Part shown: in pieces, positions 1 through 8,962 of the stretch
Layout of the letters: the number at the start of each line of letters is the position of its first letter
Position numbering within the stretch: the first letter of the stretch is position 1
Virus record (IMG/VR): IMGVR_UViG_3300028025_006912
Location: 1-28,161 of that record
Source of the DNA: a virus
DNA: 28,161 bases
Direction: 5' to 3' (one strand)
Notes under the pieces: generated by a model
What the model was told of the DNA's origin: nothing
Databases searched by the model: none
The model's input: only the letters and a program-made list of their open reading frames with translations
Made by a program: the position numbers and the translations under genes

Positions 1-1
1 A

Positions 2-148
2 GTTGCGCACAATCTCAAATTTTACCCAAATGTGTCAATTGTAGACTCCGCCCTGTCTCATGTAATGGGGGAAGTCACCTATATAGACGAGAACAGCCTT
101 ACCGTATCGTTTACTAGCGCATTCTCTGGAAAAGCCTTTCTTTCCTAA
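2..148 (+). CDS. C-terminal end of a phage tail/adsorption protein (5' truncated)
   Basis: The reading frame is open from the window edge and stops at 146-148, giving the last 48 residues. It contains HNLKFYPN, VDSA, a GEVTYID strand and a terminal FSGKAFLS. This is the small beta-rich module seen at the C-termini of many phage structural and tail-fibre proteins (His-Asn-Leu, tyrosine-Pro, Asp-Ser-Ala, then Phe-Ser-Gly-Lys-Ala-Tyr/Phe). The end of the next gene (HNFGTTDVIVQVYE) has the same architecture, so the two genes probably carry related terminal domains. The rest of the protein lies upstream of the window, so its size and exact role are unknown. Confidence 0.6.
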   Translation, partial: VAHNLKFYPNVSIVDSALSHVMGEVTYIDENSLTVSFTSAFSGKAFLS

Positions 149-189
149 ATACCTTCGCACACTTTAAGCATAAAAAAGCGTATTCTTAG

Positions 190-203
190 GGGTGCGCGCA
201 CCC
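190..203 (+). promoter_or_regulatory. Perfect 14-bp palindrome / possible mRNA hairpin upstream of first tail-fibre gene
   Basis: GGGTGCGCGCACCC is a perfect palindrome. As RNA it could form a 5-bp GC-rich stem with a CGCG tetraloop. It lies just upstream of a strong Shine-Dalgarno sequence (GGAGG at 209-213, 7 nt before the ATG at 221) and downstream of a -10-like TATTCT at 181-186. No T-run follows, so it is not a typical intrinsic terminator. It may stabilise the late mRNA or tune initiation. It could also be a protein-binding site on DNA. Confidence 0.4.
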
Positions 204-220
204 GCTATGGAGGTTTTTAG

Positions 221-1924
221 ATGAAATTCGTAACAAACTTAGACCTTAATCAAAATCAACTGATTAAGGGTACTTTTGAAGTATTGGCCAGCGAGCCGAA
301 TACTAACCTATTCGATGGCCGATTGATTTTTGATAGCACCGAGGGTGTCGTCAAGGTTTACGATATTACCGCCTCCGCATGGCGAAAGATGGTTACGGGT
401 GTAACTTCTGCTGGCTCCCAGTCCTCAGCACTCACAATCAATGAGGCAAATGGTGTAGTTTCAATCACCGCCAACCTTGCAAGTTCTGCAAGCGCTGGTT
501 TGATGTCCGCTTCGGACTTCTCGAAGTTGGCAGATGCCACCTCTGAGGCAACTGCGAGCAAACTGGTAATCCGAGATGCCAGCAGCCAGGCAAAGTTCGG
601 AACGCCTACAGACGATGCCCATGTTGCAACAAAAGGCTATGTGGATGCTGCTCGCTCTGGACTTGATGTTAAGCAGTCAGTTCGCGCCGCAACCACAGCG
701 ACCGTAAACCTCTCTACAGAAGTTGCTAACGGAAGCATCATTGACGGTGTAACCCTTGCAACTGGTAACCGAATCCTGATTAAAGACCAAGGTGTTGGCG
801 GTGTAGCCCATGCTGACAACGGTATTTACACTGTTAATGCAACTGGTGCACCAACTCGCGCAACCGACTTTGACTCCTCTGCAGAAGTAACTCCTGGTGC
901 ATTTACTTTCGTTGAAGAAGGTACCGCAAACGGAGACTCTGGTTTTGTTGTTGCAACTAATGGTTCAATAACTGTTGGCTCAACTGCAATCCTCTTCACA
1001 CAGTTCTCTGGTACTGGTCAAATCACTGCTGGTGATGGTCTATCAAAAGATGGCTCAACCCTCAATGTAAACGATGACGATGTAACCATCTATGTTGATG
1101 GCAACGATGACCTCGCTGTAAAGTCTTCAGCAACTGCTGGTCAAGTCCTTCTTTCTGCTGGCTCTGGAACTGCTACATGGGGAGCATTGGACCTCGCAGA
1201 CGGCGATGCAGTAACTGGCGCCCTACCGATAGAGCATGGTGGTACTGGTTCAACAACTGCTGCTGATGCAAGAGTTGCTCTTGACCTCGAAATCGGTGTT
1301 GATGTTCAGGCTTACGATGCAGAACTCGCAGCACTTGCTGGTCTGACTTCTGCTGCAAATAAACTGCCATACTTCACTGGTTCTGGAAGCGCATCAGTTG
1401 CAGACTTCACCTCAGCAGCGCGTGCACTTTTGGACGATGCAGATGCATCCGCAATGCGAGACACTCTTGGTCTTACAATTGGAACCAATGTTCAGGCCTA
1501 TAGCGCAGCGCTTGCGGCAGTTTCGGCAAGTACCTATGTTGGTGATGACAGCATCACAACACTGGGAACAATTACTACTGGTACATGGAACGGCACAGAT
1601 ATTGCCGTCGCAGACGGTGGTACTGGTGCTTCAACTGCAGCAGATGCACGAGCAAATCTTGCTGCAACTACTGCTGGAACAACCAGTACGCCAACTCTTG
1701 CCAGAATTGCTAAGCAGGGAAACACGGCACACTCTGGTGGAGTTTCAACAACTACAGTTACTCACAACTTTGGAACTACTGATGTTATTGTCCAGGTTTA
1801 CGAAGTTGCAAATAGCAACGCAACAGTAATTACAGATGTGACCCGACCTAACGGAAATACTGTTATTGTTACAATCAACGGTGCAGTAGATAGCAACGAA
1901 TTTACTATTGTTGTAACTGGCTAA
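221..1924 (+). CDS. Phage tail-fibre protein (567 aa)
   Basis: This is a structural adsorption protein expected on the virion tail or baseplate. The N-terminus (MKFVTNLDLNQNQL, then LFDGRLIFDS) matches the start common to phage fibre proteins of the cyanophage/T4-like type. Residues about 130-265 hold the ATKGYVDAARSGLDVK segment, followed by a beta-domain with GNRILIKDQ and DNGIYTV, a module known from many fibres. The middle has the low-complexity Ala/Thr/Gly repeats typical of trimeric fibres (GGTGSTTAADAR and GGTGASTAADAR are near-copies). The C-terminus (HNFGTTDVIVQVYEV to the end) is a small beta-domain like that of the preceding truncated gene. The start is fixed by GGAGG 7 nt upstream. 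It is followed by a short hairpin and another fibre gene on the same strand. Confidence 0.85.
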   Translation: MKFVTNLDLNQNQLIKGTFEVLASEPNTNLFDGRLIFDSTEGVVKVYDITASAWRKMVTGVTSAGSQSSALTINEANGVVSITANLASSASAGLMSASDFSKLADATSEATASKLVIRDASSQAKFGTPTDDAHVATKGYVDAARSGLDVKQSVRAATTATVNLSTEVANGSIIDGVTLATGNRILIKDQGVGGVAHADNGIYTVNATGAPTRATDFDSSAEVTPGAFTFVEEGTANGDSGFVVATNGSITVGSTAILFTQFSGTGQITAGDGLSKDGSTLNVNDDDVTIYVDGNDDLAVKSSATAGQVLLSAGSGTATWGALDLADGDAVTGALPIEHGGTGSTTAADARVALDLEIGVDVQAYDAELAALAGLTSAANKLPYFTGSGSASVADFTSAARALLDDADASAMRDTLGLTIGTNVQAYSAALAAVSASTYVGDDSITTLGTITTGTWNGTDIAVADGGTGASTAADARANLAATTAGTTSTPTLARIAKQGNTAHSGGVSTTTVTHNFGTTDVIVQVYEVANSNATVITDVTRPNGNTVIVTINGAVDSNEFTIVVTG

Positions 1925-1931
1925 TAAAAAC

Positions 1932-1945
1932 AACCCCGTGGGGTT
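1932..1945. terminator. Short hairpin between two fibre genes (possible minus-strand or weak terminator)
   Basis: AACCCCGTGGGGTT is an inverted repeat able to form a 5-bp stem with a CGTG loop. It lies 7 nt after the stop of the 567-aa fibre gene and about 23 nt before the next start. On the plus strand no T-run follows. On the minus strand it is followed by GTTTTTATT, which would fit a minus-strand intrinsic terminator, although no minus-strand gene is seen nearby. It is placed like the hairpin at 190-203. Confidence 0.3.
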
Positions 1946-1968
1946 CATACAAGAGATTGACTGAGGTC

Positions 1969-3933
1969 ATGGCTCAAAAATTTACAGTACCCGTAACGAT
2001 TAAGAATCTGTCATCGGCAGGCTCAGACGGCATTACTGTATTTCTTGACCAAGAATCTTTTGCGCGACTAAAGGTAGAAGCGGGCGGACGCATCACATGG
2101 GGTCCTGGCTCTGGCGCTGGTGATACGAATCTTTATCGTGATGAAGCATCTGTACTAAAAACAGACGACACTTTTAAGTCTGCTGGATTATTCGTTGCTG
2201 GGACACAGATTGACCCAAATGGTGCCACAACTGGAGATGCACTCGTATTCAACGGAACAAAGTTTGTTTCTGCATCTGTTGCGAGCGGCGGTGGAACTGG
2301 GAATGCATCGCTTACCGTTTCCGACACTCCTCCTGCGAGCGCAGAAGAAGGTGACCTTTGGTTTGAATCTGATACTGGTAAAACTTTTGTTTACTATGAC
2401 TTATTCTGGATTGAAGTAGGTGGCGGAGGCTCAACAAGTAATCCAGAAACACTGAGTGGATTGTCAGATGTCGCTTTCTCTACTAAAATTAATGGTGACT
2501 TCCTTCGGTATAACGGTTCTGCTTCAGTGTGGACAAATGACCAGGTAAATCTCTCCACAGACACAATTGGTGACTATGTTCAGTCACTAGTTGCTGGAAC
2601 TGGTATTTCTTTATCCAACAACTCTGGCGAGAGTGCTACTCCAACAGTTGCCATTGGTCAAGCAGTAGGAACTTCGTCTTCGGTTCAGTTTGCAGCGGTC
2701 ACAGCACCACTTATTGGTAATGCCTCAACTGCTTCATCGCTTCAGACTGCACGAACGATATCTCTTTCTGGCGACTTGTCTGGTTCGGCTTCCTTTAACG
2801 GAACTTCCGATATCGCCATCAGCGCAAGCGTTGTTAACTCTGGTGTGAACCTTGATGAAATTTCAGATGTTGTTATTACTTCTCCATTAGAGTACGAATC
2901 TCTTGTCTACAACGGTACTAACTGGGTTAATCAGTATGCTTCAACAGCAACTTATGTTCGTAATGCCGAGGCAACAACACTTACGACTGGAACTGTTGTT
3001 TATCTTTTTGGAGCAACAGGAGACCATGCAACTGTAAAAAGAGCAGACAACGACTCTGATACAACATCTTCCAAAACAGTTGGATTGGTTGCCTCCCCAA
3101 TTGCTGCGTCAGAAAATGGTCCAGTAGTTACTCGTGGGTATGTAGACGGGATTGACCTTTCTACTGGGTACGCCTCTGGCGATGTTTTATGGCTTGGAGA
3201 AGATGGTGCGTTTACGAAAACAAAGCCATCTGCTCCAGAGCACCTCGTCTTTATTGGCGTTGTTGTTCGTGCAACTAATAACGGAATTGTCTATGTAGCA
3301 ACTCAAAACGGATACGAGTTAGACGAACTACACGATGTTTCCATTGTTGATAAGACATCGGGAGACTTCCTTAAGTATAACGGAACACTTTGGGTAAACG
3401 ACCCAATAAATCTCGGTACTGACACTGTCGGGAACTATATGTCTGATGTCTCTGCTGGAACAGGAATTGCTGTTTCACATACACCAGGCGAAGGCTCTAC
3501 TGCAACAATTTCAATTGAGTCAACTGCATGGACCGCATACACGCCAACTATTACTGCTGATGCTGGAGGCTTTGCGCTGAACAACGGAACACTTACTGGT
3601 CGCTATAAGCAAGTAGGTAAAACCGTATTCTTTTCATTAAAGTTTGTTTTTGGTTCAACAACAAGCCCAGGTACGGGTCACTGGAACTTCAGTTTGCCAG
3701 TAACTGCTTATGACTCCAATTTTACATTTTCGGCGGCAATCCTTGATGACACGGTCGCTTGGTACGGAGGAATTGGTAATGGTAACTACACTGGCTCAAC
3801 ATCAAGTTTTGCAGTAATTATTCCTGGTACTAGTGCAGCAACCACAACATGGGCAACAGTTGGGAATGGTGGCCCATTCAGTTGGGGTACTGCTGACAAC
3901 ATCACGATTTCAGGAAGTTACGAGGCTGCATAA
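1969..3933 (+). CDS. Phage tail-fibre protein (654 aa)
   Basis: The N-terminus MAQKFTVPVTIKNLSSAGSD, followed by RLKVEAGGRITWG, TNLYRDE and a KTDDTF segment, is a recognisable fibre start. I chose the ATG at 1969 (GAGG just upstream). An in-frame TTG at 1957 would add four residues. Around residues 190-280 it carries the SLSGDLSGSASFNG module that recurs in the 1616-aa protein. Residues about 330-430 (TLTTGTVVYLFGATGDHATVKRA, then VTRGYVDGIDLS and GDVLWLGEDG) form another typical fibre domain. The last roughly 130 residues are a beta-sandwich-like tip (RYKQVGKTVFFSLKF, then WNFSLPV) that could contact the receptor. Its stop overlaps the next start (TAATG). Confidence 0.85.
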   Translation: MAQKFTVPVTIKNLSSAGSDGITVFLDQESFARLKVEAGGRITWGPGSGAGDTNLYRDEASVLKTDDTFKSAGLFVAGTQIDPNGATTGDALVFNGTKFVSASVASGGGTGNASLTVSDTPPASAEEGDLWFESDTGKTFVYYDLFWIEVGGGGSTSNPETLSGLSDVAFSTKINGDFLRYNGSASVWTNDQVNLSTDTIGDYVQSLVAGTGISLSNNSGESATPTVAIGQAVGTSSSVQFAAVTAPLIGNASTASSLQTARTISLSGDLSGSASFNGTSDIAISASVVNSGVNLDEISDVVITSPLEYESLVYNGTNWVNQYASTATYVRNAEATTLTTGTVVYLFGATGDHATVKRADNDSDTTSSKTVGLVASPIAASENGPVVTRGYVDGIDLSTGYASGDVLWLGEDGAFTKTKPSAPEHLVFIGVVVRATNNGIVYVATQNGYELDELHDVSIVDKTSGDFLKYNGTLWVNDPINLGTDTVGNYMSDVSAGTGIAVSHTPGEGSTATISIESTAWTAYTPTITADAGGFALNNGTLTGRYKQVGKTVFFSLKFVFGSTTSPGTGHWNFSLPVTAYDSNFTFSAAILDDTVAWYGGIGNGNYTGSTSSFAVIIPGTSAATTTWATVGNGGPFSWGTADNITISGSYEAA

Positions 3934-4109
3934 TGGCTATTAATTTTCCAGATTCACCCACCCTATATCAGTCCTACTCTGCCGCTGGTCGCTCATGGCG
4001 CTATGACGGAGAAAAATGGACCCTAATTTATGCAAGTGTTAATATTGACGGAGGTCTCGCTACATCAACTTACGGTGGCGTGCCTACAATTGACGGAGGT
4101 TCAGCGTAA
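3933..4109 (+). CDS. Small structural linker/tail protein (58 aa)
   Basis: This short gene fits exactly between two fibre genes. Its ATG overlaps the preceding stop (TAATG) and its stop overlaps the next ATG. The protein begins MAINFPDSPTL and contains a GRSWRYDGEKW segment, ending in two DGG repeats. MAINFPDSP plus G-x-x-W-x-x-D/N-G-x-x-W is a common start for small phage tail proteins and for the N-termini of larger fibres. The stop-start overlaps imply translational coupling and coordinated dosage with the fibres. It is probably a virion component or a relic of a fibre N-terminal domain. I cannot assign a more exact role. Confidence 0.75.
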   Translation: MAINFPDSPTLYQSYSAAGRSWRYDGEKWTLIYASVNIDGGLATSTYGGVPTIDGGSA

Positions 4110-7100
4110 TGTCATCACAGATTCAACTTAGACGGGATACTGCTGCTAACTGGACTTCTGCTAACCCGACTCTTGCCCAGGGTGAAATCGGTATTGAGAC
4201 AGATACTGGCAAGTTAAAAATTGGTACTGGTGCAACTGCTTGGAACTCAATTTCTTATTTTGTTGGCAACCTTCCAGGAGCAACGCTTGATGCTCTCGGT
4301 GATGTCACGATAACAAGTGTCCAAAATGGTGACTTCCTTCGATATAATGGTTCTGCTTCTGTTTGGATTAATGACCCAGTAAACCTTTCAACAGACACCG
4401 TGGGTGACTATGTTCAGAGCCTTGTTGCTGGAACTGGCGTCACCGTAACAAACAACTCGGGAGAAGGTGCAACTCCGACTATTGCAATTGGTCAGGCTGT
4501 TGGTACTTCTTCATCCGTAACCTTTGTTCATGTCTCAGCGGATGTTACTGGAGATTTGACTGGTAATGCCGATACAGCCACCACCCTGGAAACAGCACGC
4601 ACAATTTCTTTGTCAGGAGATGTTAGCGGCTCAGTATCTTTTAATGGTTCGCAAGATGTTGTAATTTCTGCGACAGTTCAACCAAATTCAGTTGCATTGG
4701 GTGCAGACACAACTGGCAATTACATGTCAGACCTTACACAGGGAACTGGCGTTTCTATTACGCACACACCTGGTGAAGGCTCAAATGCAACCATTGCAAT
4801 CGGACAAGAAGTTGGAACATCCTCTTCTGTTCAATTCGCATCAGTTACTGCTCCCCTAACTGGCAATGCATCGACGGCCACTGCACTTGAAACTGCACGC
4901 ACCATCTCACTAACTGGAGATGTTTCTGGCTCAGTTTCTTTTAACGGAACCTCTGATGTTTCAATCTCTGCCACTGTTCAGCCGAATAGTGTCGCTCTCG
5001 GAACCGATACTACGGGTAACTATGTCAACGATTTGACACAAGGAACTGGTGTCACTGTAACTCATACACCAGGTGAAGGCTCGTCTCCAACTATCGCGAT
5101 TGGACAAGATGTAGCAACTAGCGCTTCAGTTACATTTGCACATGTTTCTGCACCAGTAACTGGAAGCGTAACTGGCAACGCATCAACAGCAACAACTCTG
5201 CAAACTGGAAGAACCATTTCGCTGAGCGGAGATGTTAGTGGCTCGGTGTCATTTGACGGTTCTACAGACGCAACAATCTCCGCAACTATCCAGCCAAACT
5301 CTGTTGCTCTTGGTACGGATACAACTGGCAACTATGTCAACGATTTGACTGCTGGTACAGGTGTCACGATTACCCACACTCCTTCTGAGGGTTCAAGCCC
5401 AACAGTTGCAATCGGCCAGGCCGTTGGAACAAGCGCATCTGTAACATTTGCCAAAGTTGAGACAACTGGTGATGTAACCGTTGGAGGCAATCTTACCGTA
5501 AACGGAACCACTACAACACTAAATACTGAGACTCTTTCCATTGAAGACAACATTGTCGTCTTGAACAGCAATGTTACTGGTTCTCCAACAACAAATGCTG
5601 GTCTAGAAGTTGAGCGCGGCACTTCTGCAAATGTTGTTCTGCGCTGGAATGAGTCGCTTGATAAGTGGGAAATTACAGAAGACGGAAGCACCTATAGCGG
5701 AATTGTTACATCCTCTTACCTTGAGAGCAGACTATTTGATGACCATATCCACCCAAGCGTACGGGTAGCACAAGGAGATGAATTTTCTGGTTCAGTTGTC
5801 TACACAAATGGCTCCCTAGACCTTGATGGCGGTTATGGTATTGGAGCAACGCTCGAAAATACAGTAAACGAAGCCTTAGTTATAGATAATTTTTACGGAA
5901 GCGAAGTTGGAGACAGAGTTCTTGTTGCTAATCAATCAGATGAAAAACGCAACGGTATTTATACTGTCACAAATGTTGGCTCAGTAAGTGAAAAGTGGAA
6001 GTTAACTAGAGCATCAGATTTTGACGGTTCATTTGTAAATTCAATTACACCTGGAGAAATGGTTTTTGCATTTGAGGGCGATGTCTACGGTGGTCATACT
6101 TATGTAATTGAGTCATATGGAACTGGTCCAGCGAGGGCGCACATAATTGGAACGGATAACATTACTGTCGCCCAGGCTGACGGAACACAAAATCTAGTTG
6201 AGGGCGGCGGAATTCAATTTAGTGGAAATGCAATCGGTCTTACCGCTGTTGCTGGAAGCGTTATCAGCGGACCAGAATCACGCAGTTTCTTGAGGAGTCT
6301 TTCGCTTGATAGTTATGGAAGAGTCACATCTGTAACCGAGTCACAAGTCGGAACTACGATGCTTGGTGTCCATACAAGCGGAGACTATGTGTCAATGCTT
6401 GGTGCTGGTACTGGAATCTTCCTCGCTTCAAATAGCGGCGCGAGCGCTATCCCATCAATTTCAATTGGACAAGATGTTTCTCAGTCTGCATCAGTTGAGT
6501 TTGCAAGAGTTTATGGAACAAATGTTGTTGGGCAAACAATCACCGCATCAGTATTTGTCGGCGAACTTAACGGAAACGCTCAGACCGCAACAAAACTTGC
6601 TTCGCCACAGAATATTGCTGGCCAGGCATTTGACGGTAGTGCAGGGATATCAATTGCTCCTACGGACCTTACTGGAGTAACTGCAACAGCAGCAGAAATT
6701 AACACTCTTGACGGAATTCTTGCTTCAACATCTGAACTTAATATTCTGTATGGGGTTATTGCTGATGCATCAGAAATCAACATTCTCAACGGGGTCACAT
6801 CAAGTACCGCAGAATTAAATATTCTTGATGGCGTAACGGCGACCACATCGGAAATAAACATTCTTGATGGAGTCACATCCACCACCGCCGAAATCAACAT
6901 CCTTGATGGAGTAACGGCAACAGCAGCGGAAATCAACATTCTTGATGGAGCCACGCTTTCAACTGTTGAACTAAATACCCTCGACGGTGTAACTGCAACT
7001 GCTTCAGAAATTAATATTCTTTACGGAGCAAATGTAAACACGACCGAACTTAATTATTTGGTGGGTGTTTCTTCATCTCTTCAGACTCAGTTAAATGCAA

Positions 7101-8959
7101 AAGCACCACTTGAATCTCCAACATTTACTGGAACGGTAACTATTCCAGACAACACGATTGCTCTTGGAACGAAGACAACTGGTGACTATGTAGCCACTAT
7201 TACTGCAGGAACTGGCGTATCCTCAACAGCAGCCACTACTGGTGAGGGAACAACACACACTCTTTCAATCGGACAGCCCGTTGGAACATCTGCATCAGTA
7301 ACTTTTGCTCATGTTTCCGCTCCAGTCACTGGAAATGTCACTGGAAATGTCACTGGAAATGTCACTGGAAATGTCACTGGAAATGTCACTGGAAATGTCA
7401 CTGGAAGTTCTGGCTCAACAACTGGAAATGCTGCTACAGCCACAACCCTACAGAACGCACGCACTATCTCACTTTCTGGCGATGTTTCTGGTTCTGTATC
7501 GTTTGATGGAACCAGCGATGTATCAATCAGCGCAACAGTTCAACCAAACTCGGTTGCCCTCGGAACCGACACGACAGGAAACTATGTAAACGACATAACG
7601 GCTGGAACTGGTGTTTCTGTTACGCATACACCTGGTGAGGGCTCAAGTCCAACGGTTGCAATTGGTCAACCAGTTGCAACATCTTCAAGCGTAGTTTTTG
7701 CTCAGGTTGAAACAACTGGAAGTTTGATTGTTGGTCAGAACATTTATGTAAGTGGTTCTGTAGTTACAGAAAACCAGACAAGTTTGCAGATTGATGACCC
7801 ATTCATCTATTTGGCAAGTTCTGGGAGTGTTGCAAACACTGACTTTGGAATCGCTGGAAACTACAACGACGGGACATACCATCACTCTGGGGTTTTCCGC
7901 GATGCCACAGATGGCAAGTGGAAGTTCTTTGATTCTTATGTGCCAGAGCCAGTCCACCCAATTGATACTGCTGACGCATCATATTCAGCGGCTCCAGTGG
8001 TTGCTGAATACTTTGAAAGCACTATTGCAACAGGAACGGCTCCATTGTCGGTTTCTTCCAGCACTGTTGTTACTAACCTCAATGCAGACAAACTTGATGG
8101 TCAGGATGCTACATACTTCCTTAATGGAACTACATCTGTATTAGATGATATTTCTAATGTTTCTGCATCGGCTCCATCAGTTGGCGAGGTTCTTCAATGG
8201 GATGGAACCGCTTGGGTCCCATCACTAGTTGTTGGACCTGCTGGTCCTGCTGGTGAAGCAGGCGCTCCTGGTCCTGCTGGTGAGAACGGCATGAATGGTG
8301 CTGCTGGTGAAGCAGGCGCTCCTGGTGCTCCTGGTGAAACTGGTGCGACTGGTGCGACTGGTGCGACTGGATTGGGTTTTCCAACACTAACAACCCCTTC
8401 AAGCCAGTTCTATGACACAGCATACACATTTGGCTCAACACCATTTAGTGTTGACATAACTGGAACCGCATATATAGTTGGTTCAAGGGTTCGTGCGGTA
8501 TGGGCGACAGACCCAAGCGTTTATTATGAAGGAACCATAACAGCATTTGATTCAGGAGGTGGAGGAAACTTAACCGTAAATGTTGATAATTCATCTGGGG
8601 CGAGTGGTGGAAAAGATGTATTTAACATCACCCTAAGCGGCGGCTTGTCTGGTGATGTTTCAATAAATGAACAGACTGCTTCCTACACACTTGTGTTGGC
8701 TGACAAAAACAAGGTTGTGGAAATGGGAGTTGGCTCTGCAAATAACCTGACAGTGCCGCCAGAATCATCGGTCAATTTCCCCATTGGTTCGCAGATAAAT
8801 ATTCTTCAGGTATCCACTGGACAAACAACCATTGTCGCTGGCGCAGGGGTGACCATCAACGCCACTCCAGGGCTTAAGATGCGCGCTCAGTGGTCTTATG
8901 CTACGCTCATCAAACGACAAACCAATACATGGGTATTGGTCGGAGACATTTCGGCATAA
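4109..8959 (+). CDS. Giant modular tail fibre with collagen-like segment (1616 aa)
   Basis: The N-terminus (IQLRRDTAANW, GEIGIETDTGKLKIGTG) is the tail-attachment module found in many phage fibres. Modules in order: three tandem units of about 100 aa plus the start of a fourth (residues about 108-450), each with GTGV-x-T-T/V-x-T-P/S-GEG, IGQ, SLSGDVSGSVSF and QPNSVALGTDTTGNY. A NLTVNGTTTTLNTETLSIEDNI domain follows (around 460-540), then a KRNGIYTV beta-domain (around 550-690). Ten 13-residue EINILDGVT units span 859-988. Seven VTGN/S repeats lie near 1073-1100, then further copies of the 100-aa unit. Fifteen Gly-X-Y triplets occupy 1376-1420. The last roughly 100 residues form a tip (GSQINILQVSTGQTTI, LKMRAQWSYATLIKR). 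It is probably a long trimeric receptor-binding fibre. The collagen-like stretch could be a proline-hydroxylation substrate (inference). Confidence 0.88.
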   Translation: MSSQIQLRRDTAANWTSANPTLAQGEIGIETDTGKLKIGTGATAWNSISYFVGNLPGATLDALGDVTITSVQNGDFLRYNGSASVWINDPVNLSTDTVGDYVQSLVAGTGVTVTNNSGEGATPTIAIGQAVGTSSSVTFVHVSADVTGDLTGNADTATTLETARTISLSGDVSGSVSFNGSQDVVISATVQPNSVALGADTTGNYMSDLTQGTGVSITHTPGEGSNATIAIGQEVGTSSSVQFASVTAPLTGNASTATALETARTISLTGDVSGSVSFNGTSDVSISATVQPNSVALGTDTTGNYVNDLTQGTGVTVTHTPGEGSSPTIAIGQDVATSASVTFAHVSAPVTGSVTGNASTATTLQTGRTISLSGDVSGSVSFDGSTDATISATIQPNSVALGTDTTGNYVNDLTAGTGVTITHTPSEGSSPTVAIGQAVGTSASVTFAKVETTGDVTVGGNLTVNGTTTTLNTETLSIEDNIVVLNSNVTGSPTTNAGLEVERGTSANVVLRWNESLDKWEITEDGSTYSGIVTSSYLESRLFDDHIHPSVRVAQGDEFSGSVVYTNGSLDLDGGYGIGATLENTVNEALVIDNFYGSEVGDRVLVANQSDEKRNGIYTVTNVGSVSEKWKLTRASDFDGSFVNSITPGEMVFAFEGDVYGGHTYVIESYGTGPARAHIIGTDNITVAQADGTQNLVEGGGIQFSGNAIGLTAVAGSVISGPESRSFLRSLSLDSYGRVTSVTESQVGTTMLGVHTSGDYVSMLGAGTGIFLASNSGASAIPSISIGQDVSQSASVEFARVYGTNVVGQTITASVFVGELNGNAQTATKLASPQNIAGQAFDGSAGISIAPTDLTGVTATAAEINTLDGILASTSELNILYGVIADASEINILNGVTSSTAELNILDGVTATTSEINILDGVTSTTAEINILDGVTATAAEINILDGATLSTVELNTLDGVTATASEINILYGANVNTTELNYLVGVSSSLQTQLNAKAPLESPTFTGTVTIPDNTIALGTKTTGDYVATITAGTGVSSTAATTGEGTTHTLSIGQPVGTSASVTFAHVSAPVTGNVTGNVTGNVTGNVTGNVTGNVTGSSGSTTGNAATATTLQNARTISLSGDVSGSVSFDGTSDVSISATVQPNSVALGTDTTGNYVNDITAGTGVSVTHTPGEGSSPTVAIGQPVATSSSVVFAQVETTGSLIVGQNIYVSGSVVTENQTSLQIDDPFIYLASSGSVANTDFGIAGNYNDGTYHHSGVFRDATDGKWKFFDSYVPEPVHPIDTADASYSAAPVVAEYFESTIATGTAPLSVSSSTVVTNLNADKLDGQDATYFLNGTTSVLDDISNVSASAPSVGEVLQWDGTAWVPSLVVGPAGPAGEAGAPGPAGENGMNGAAGEAGAPGAPGETGATGATGATGLGFPTLTTPSSQFYDTAYTFGSTPFSVDITGTAYIVGSRVRAVWATDPSVYYEGTITAFDSGGGGNLTVNVDNSSGASGGKDVFNITLSGGLSGDVSINEQTASYTLVLADKNKVVEMGVGSANNLTVPPESSVNFPIGSQINILQVSTGQTTIVAGAGVTINATPGLKMRAQWSYATLIKRQTNTWVLVGDISA
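4430..5460 (+). repeat. Tandem 300-312 bp modules within the giant fibre
   Basis: Units begin at 4430, 4742, 5042 and 5354, so the periods are 312, 300 and 312 bp; the last unit is partial. Each encodes the same 100-104 residue module. The landmark coding for SGDVSGSVSF starts at 4613, 4913 and 5225 inside these units. It recurs at 7475 in the same gene and, more diverged, at 2767 in the preceding fibre gene. The protein is better conserved than the DNA, since many synonymous differences are visible. The duplications are therefore old, or have been kept apart by codon divergence. Confidence 0.85.
6683..7072 (+). repeat. Ten 39-bp units encoding (x)5-E-[IL]-N-x-L-x-G-x-x
   Basis: Ten consecutive in-frame 13-residue units follow the pattern A-T-x-x-E-[IL]-N-[IT]-L-[DNY]-G-V-T. 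Examples are ATAAEINTLDGIL and ATTSEINILDGVT. Repeats of this T-A-A-E-[IL]-N-x-L-D-G type are known from phage tail fibres, where they build the shaft. Some neighbouring units are very similar in DNA (around 6840-6950), suggesting recent unit gain there. The outer units are more diverged. Confidence 0.88.
7325..7408 (+). repeat. 12-bp perfect tandem repeat (GTCACTGGAAAT) encoding VTGN
   Basis: Six identical 12-bp units run from 7325 to 7396. A seventh (7397-7408) differs at one base and encodes VTGS. The identity at DNA level contrasts with the diverged longer repeats of the same gene, so this tract arose recently or is kept uniform by slippage. Unit gain or loss keeps the reading frame and would only change shaft length. 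Confidence 0.95.
8234..8368 (+). repeat. Collagen-like segment: 15 Gly-X-Y triplets
   Basis: This codes residues 1376-1420 of the giant fibre. The triplets are GPA, GPA, GEA, GAP, GPA, GEN, GMN, GAA, GEA, GAP, GAP, GET and three GAT, followed by Gly-Leu-Gly. Three prolines sit in the Y position (GAP), which collagen prolyl-4-hydroxylase uses in animals, and three in the X position. It is short for collagen but typical of phage collagen-like fibre segments, which promote trimerisation. The DNA is itself repetitive (GCTGGTGAAGCAGGCGCTCC occurs twice). Confidence 0.95.
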
Positions 8960-8962
8960 TTT

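Noticed and set aside
7325-7408. Possible CRISPR array
   Set aside because: The repeats are 12 bp, directly adjacent without spacers, in frame inside a fibre gene.
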